From assembly GCA_024642325.1 (NCBI GenBank), contig JAHEBI010000107.1:1-7509 (forward strand): DNA of 7,509 nt, read 5' to 3'. How positions within the stretch are numbered: position 1 is the stretch's first letter; each line of letters starts with the position of its first letter. Below the pieces are notes generated by a model. The model saw only the letters and a program-made list of their open reading frames with translations. It was not told the origin of the DNA and searched no databases. A program made the position numbers and the translations under genes. Shown one piece after another: positions 6,553-7,509 of the stretch. Source of the stretch: Eudoraea sp. GTDB lineage: Bacteria > Bacteroidota > Bacteroidia > Flavobacteriales > Flavobacteriaceae.

Positions 6553-7171
6553 ATATAATGTCCGGATCTCCTTTGCCTAATCTCAGTACTTCGGGTGAAT
6601 CGCCAGAAAGATCAATAACTGTGGATGCTAAATTGCCTCCGTATCCTCCGTCAATAACTACATCTACCAAATTATGCCACTTCTCGAAGATTAATTCAGG
6701 ATCTGTGGTATATTCAAGAAGTTCATCTTCATCACGAATGGAGGTAGATATAATTGGGTTTCCTAACCCCTCCACCAAGGCCCTTGCAATATTGTTATCA
6801 GGAACTCGGATTCCCACTGTCTTCCTCTTCTTAAAATCCTTAGGTAGTTTACTGCTGCCGGGTAACACAAAAGTATAAGGCCCTGGCAGGGCACGCTTAA
6901 GTATTTTGAAAGTAGGTGTATCTAATTGCCTGACATAATCTGAAAGATTACTGAGGTTTGCACAGACAAATGACCAATTAGCCTTCTCAAGTTTCACGCC
7001 TTTTATACGCGCAATTTTTTCCATAGCCCTGGTGTTTGTAATATCACATCCAAGACCATAAACTGTATCTGTTGGATATATGATCAAACCCCCTTTTTTC
7101 AATATGGATACAACCCTGTTTATTTCTTTGGAATTAGGGTTTTGCTCATATATCTTAATGAATTCAGCCAT
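6551..7171 (-). CDS. Sua5/YciO/YrdC-family protein, YciO-like (annotated in relatives as L-threonylcarbamoyladenylate synthase)
   Basis: This 206-residue protein is a single YrdC domain. The family makes threonylcarbamoyl-AMP from threonine, bicarbonate and ATP for t6A37 in tRNA (TsaC, Sua5), but YciO members form a separate branch whose role is less certain. Visible motifs are YPTDTVYGLGCD (32-43), PGPYTFVLP (96-104), VGIRVPDN (119-126), STS (142-144) and STVIDLS (183-189). Length and much of the sequence follow E. coli YciO closely. The TsaC signature with KxRPxxxPL is absent; here the segment is RIKGVKLEKANWSF (55-68), as in YciO. There is no C-terminal Sua5 domain. The reading frame stays open for 43 codons upstream of the ATG at 7171, but it holds no ATG, GTG or TTG, so this start is secure. 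Assignment to the family is firm; the enzymatic role is inferred. Confidence 0.9.
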   Translation of the reverse strand: MAEFIKIYEQNPNSKEINRVVSILKKGGLIIYPTDTVYGLGCDITNTRAMEKIARIKGVKLEKANWSFVCANLSNLSDYVRQLDTPTFKILKRALPGPYTFVLPGSSKLPKDFKKRKTVGIRVPDNNIARALVEGLGNPIISTSIRDEDELLEYTTDPELIFEKWHNLVDVVIDGGYGGNLASTVIDLSGDSPEVLRLGKGDPDII

Positions 7172-7316
7172 ATACTTTATAGAATTTAGTAGTAACCAAT
7201 TATGATCAGGCGCAATTTGAGAATCTACTAGAATCAGTATTATTATAGAACCTGTTTTAGTTCTTACTGTCCCTTCATCTATTCCTGTAATAGGTCCATC
7301 TCATAAGCATTGAATT
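7172..7316. other. Spacer between the GH16 gene and the YciO-like gene
   Basis: These 145 nt lie between the GH16 stop and the start of the YciO-like gene, both on the minus strand. I see no exact TAnnTTTG on the minus strand, no clear hairpin terminator for the GH16 gene and no small gene with a start codon. Confidence 0.4.
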
Positions 7317-7508
7317 CTATTTTACCTGATAAACCCGTACATAATCCACTTCCATGACGGCAGGGAAAACAGCATCATCCACCCCTTCTAAACCACCCCA
7401 GTCACCACCGACAGCTATATTCATTAAAAAGTAAAATGTACCTGAAAAAGGCCAGTTTTCTGCATTGGATATAGCCGGACGAATAAAAACAAGCTTAATA
7501 TTGTCTAT
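7317..7508 (-). CDS. C-terminal end of a glycoside hydrolase family 16 protein (laminarinase-like), partial at the window edge
   Basis: The last 63 codons of a gene run off the right edge of the window and end at TAG (7317-7319). The translation contains ENWPFSGTFYFLMNIAVGGD, then WGGLEGVDDAVFP and MEVDYVRVYQVK at the end. This is the typical final part of a GH16 beta-1,3-glucanase domain: the NWPF..PF.L..N.A.GG.W.G strand region followed by the terminal MEVDYVRVYQ strand. The catalytic ExDxxE motif would lie upstream, beyond the window. The protein stops right after the catalytic domain, so it has no C-terminal carbohydrate-binding module and no type IX secretion sorting domain. Laminarin or a similar beta-glucan is the likely substrate, but porphyranase, agarase and other GH16 activities cannot be excluded from the tail alone. 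It could be co-transcribed with the YciO-like gene 145 nt downstream. Confidence 0.88.
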   Translation of the reverse strand: MDNIKLVFIRPAISNAENWPFSGTFYFLMNIAVGGDWGGLEGVDDAVFPAVMEVDYVRVYQVK

Positions 7509-7509
7509 A

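Noticed and set aside
6558..6878. 106-codon open frame on the plus strand opposite the YciO-like gene
   Set aside because: It is antisense to a clear YrdC-domain gene, Ser/Pro-rich and low in complexity, as expected for a shadow frame.

Overview
The window looks like chromosomal DNA from a member of the Flavobacteriaceae (Bacteroidota), probably marine. The evidence is: AT-rich sequence; TAnnTTTG promoter motifs typical of the phylum and few Shine-Dalgarno sequences; a fused alpha/beta 2-oxoacid dehydrogenase E1; holA lying head-to-head with a small HsdR-N-type protein; an OmpA-type lipoprotein; and the tail of a laminarinase-like GH16 enzyme. I see no transposase, integrase, CRISPR array, tRNA or rRNA. 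This is mostly an ordinary housekeeping region.

Layout. 1-60 is a short leader with a good TAnnTTTG promoter. 61-2472 (+) encodes an 803-residue fused E1 of the branched-chain 2-oxoacid dehydrogenase type. 2473-2673 is noncoding, with one candidate promoter. 2674-3051 (+) encodes a four-helix DoxX-family membrane protein, and 3057-4061 (-) encodes holA, the clamp-loader delta subunit; these two genes converge with a 5-nt gap. holA and a 148-residue PD-(D/E)xK-like protein (4088-4534, +) diverge with only 26 nt between start codons. A family 2 glycosyltransferase follows 12 nt later in the same frame, starting at TTG (4547-5548, +). A 100-nt spacer with a promoter-like motif and an inverted repeat precedes an OmpA-family lipoprotein (5649-6500, +). 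A strong bidirectional terminator separates it from a convergent YciO-like Sua5/YrdC-family gene (6551-7171, -). The window ends in the C-terminal 63 codons of a GH16 glycoside hydrolase on the minus strand (7317-7508).

The genes do not form one pathway. The only likely operon is the HsdR-N-type protein plus glycosyltransferase. The points most worth a second look are the altered thiamine-diphosphate/Mg motif in the E1 (N187 and D216 where Asp/Glu and Asn are usual), the orphan nuclease-fold protein paired with holA, and the YciO rather than TsaC character of the YrdC-family gene. I found no clear sign of a wholly new multi-gene system.
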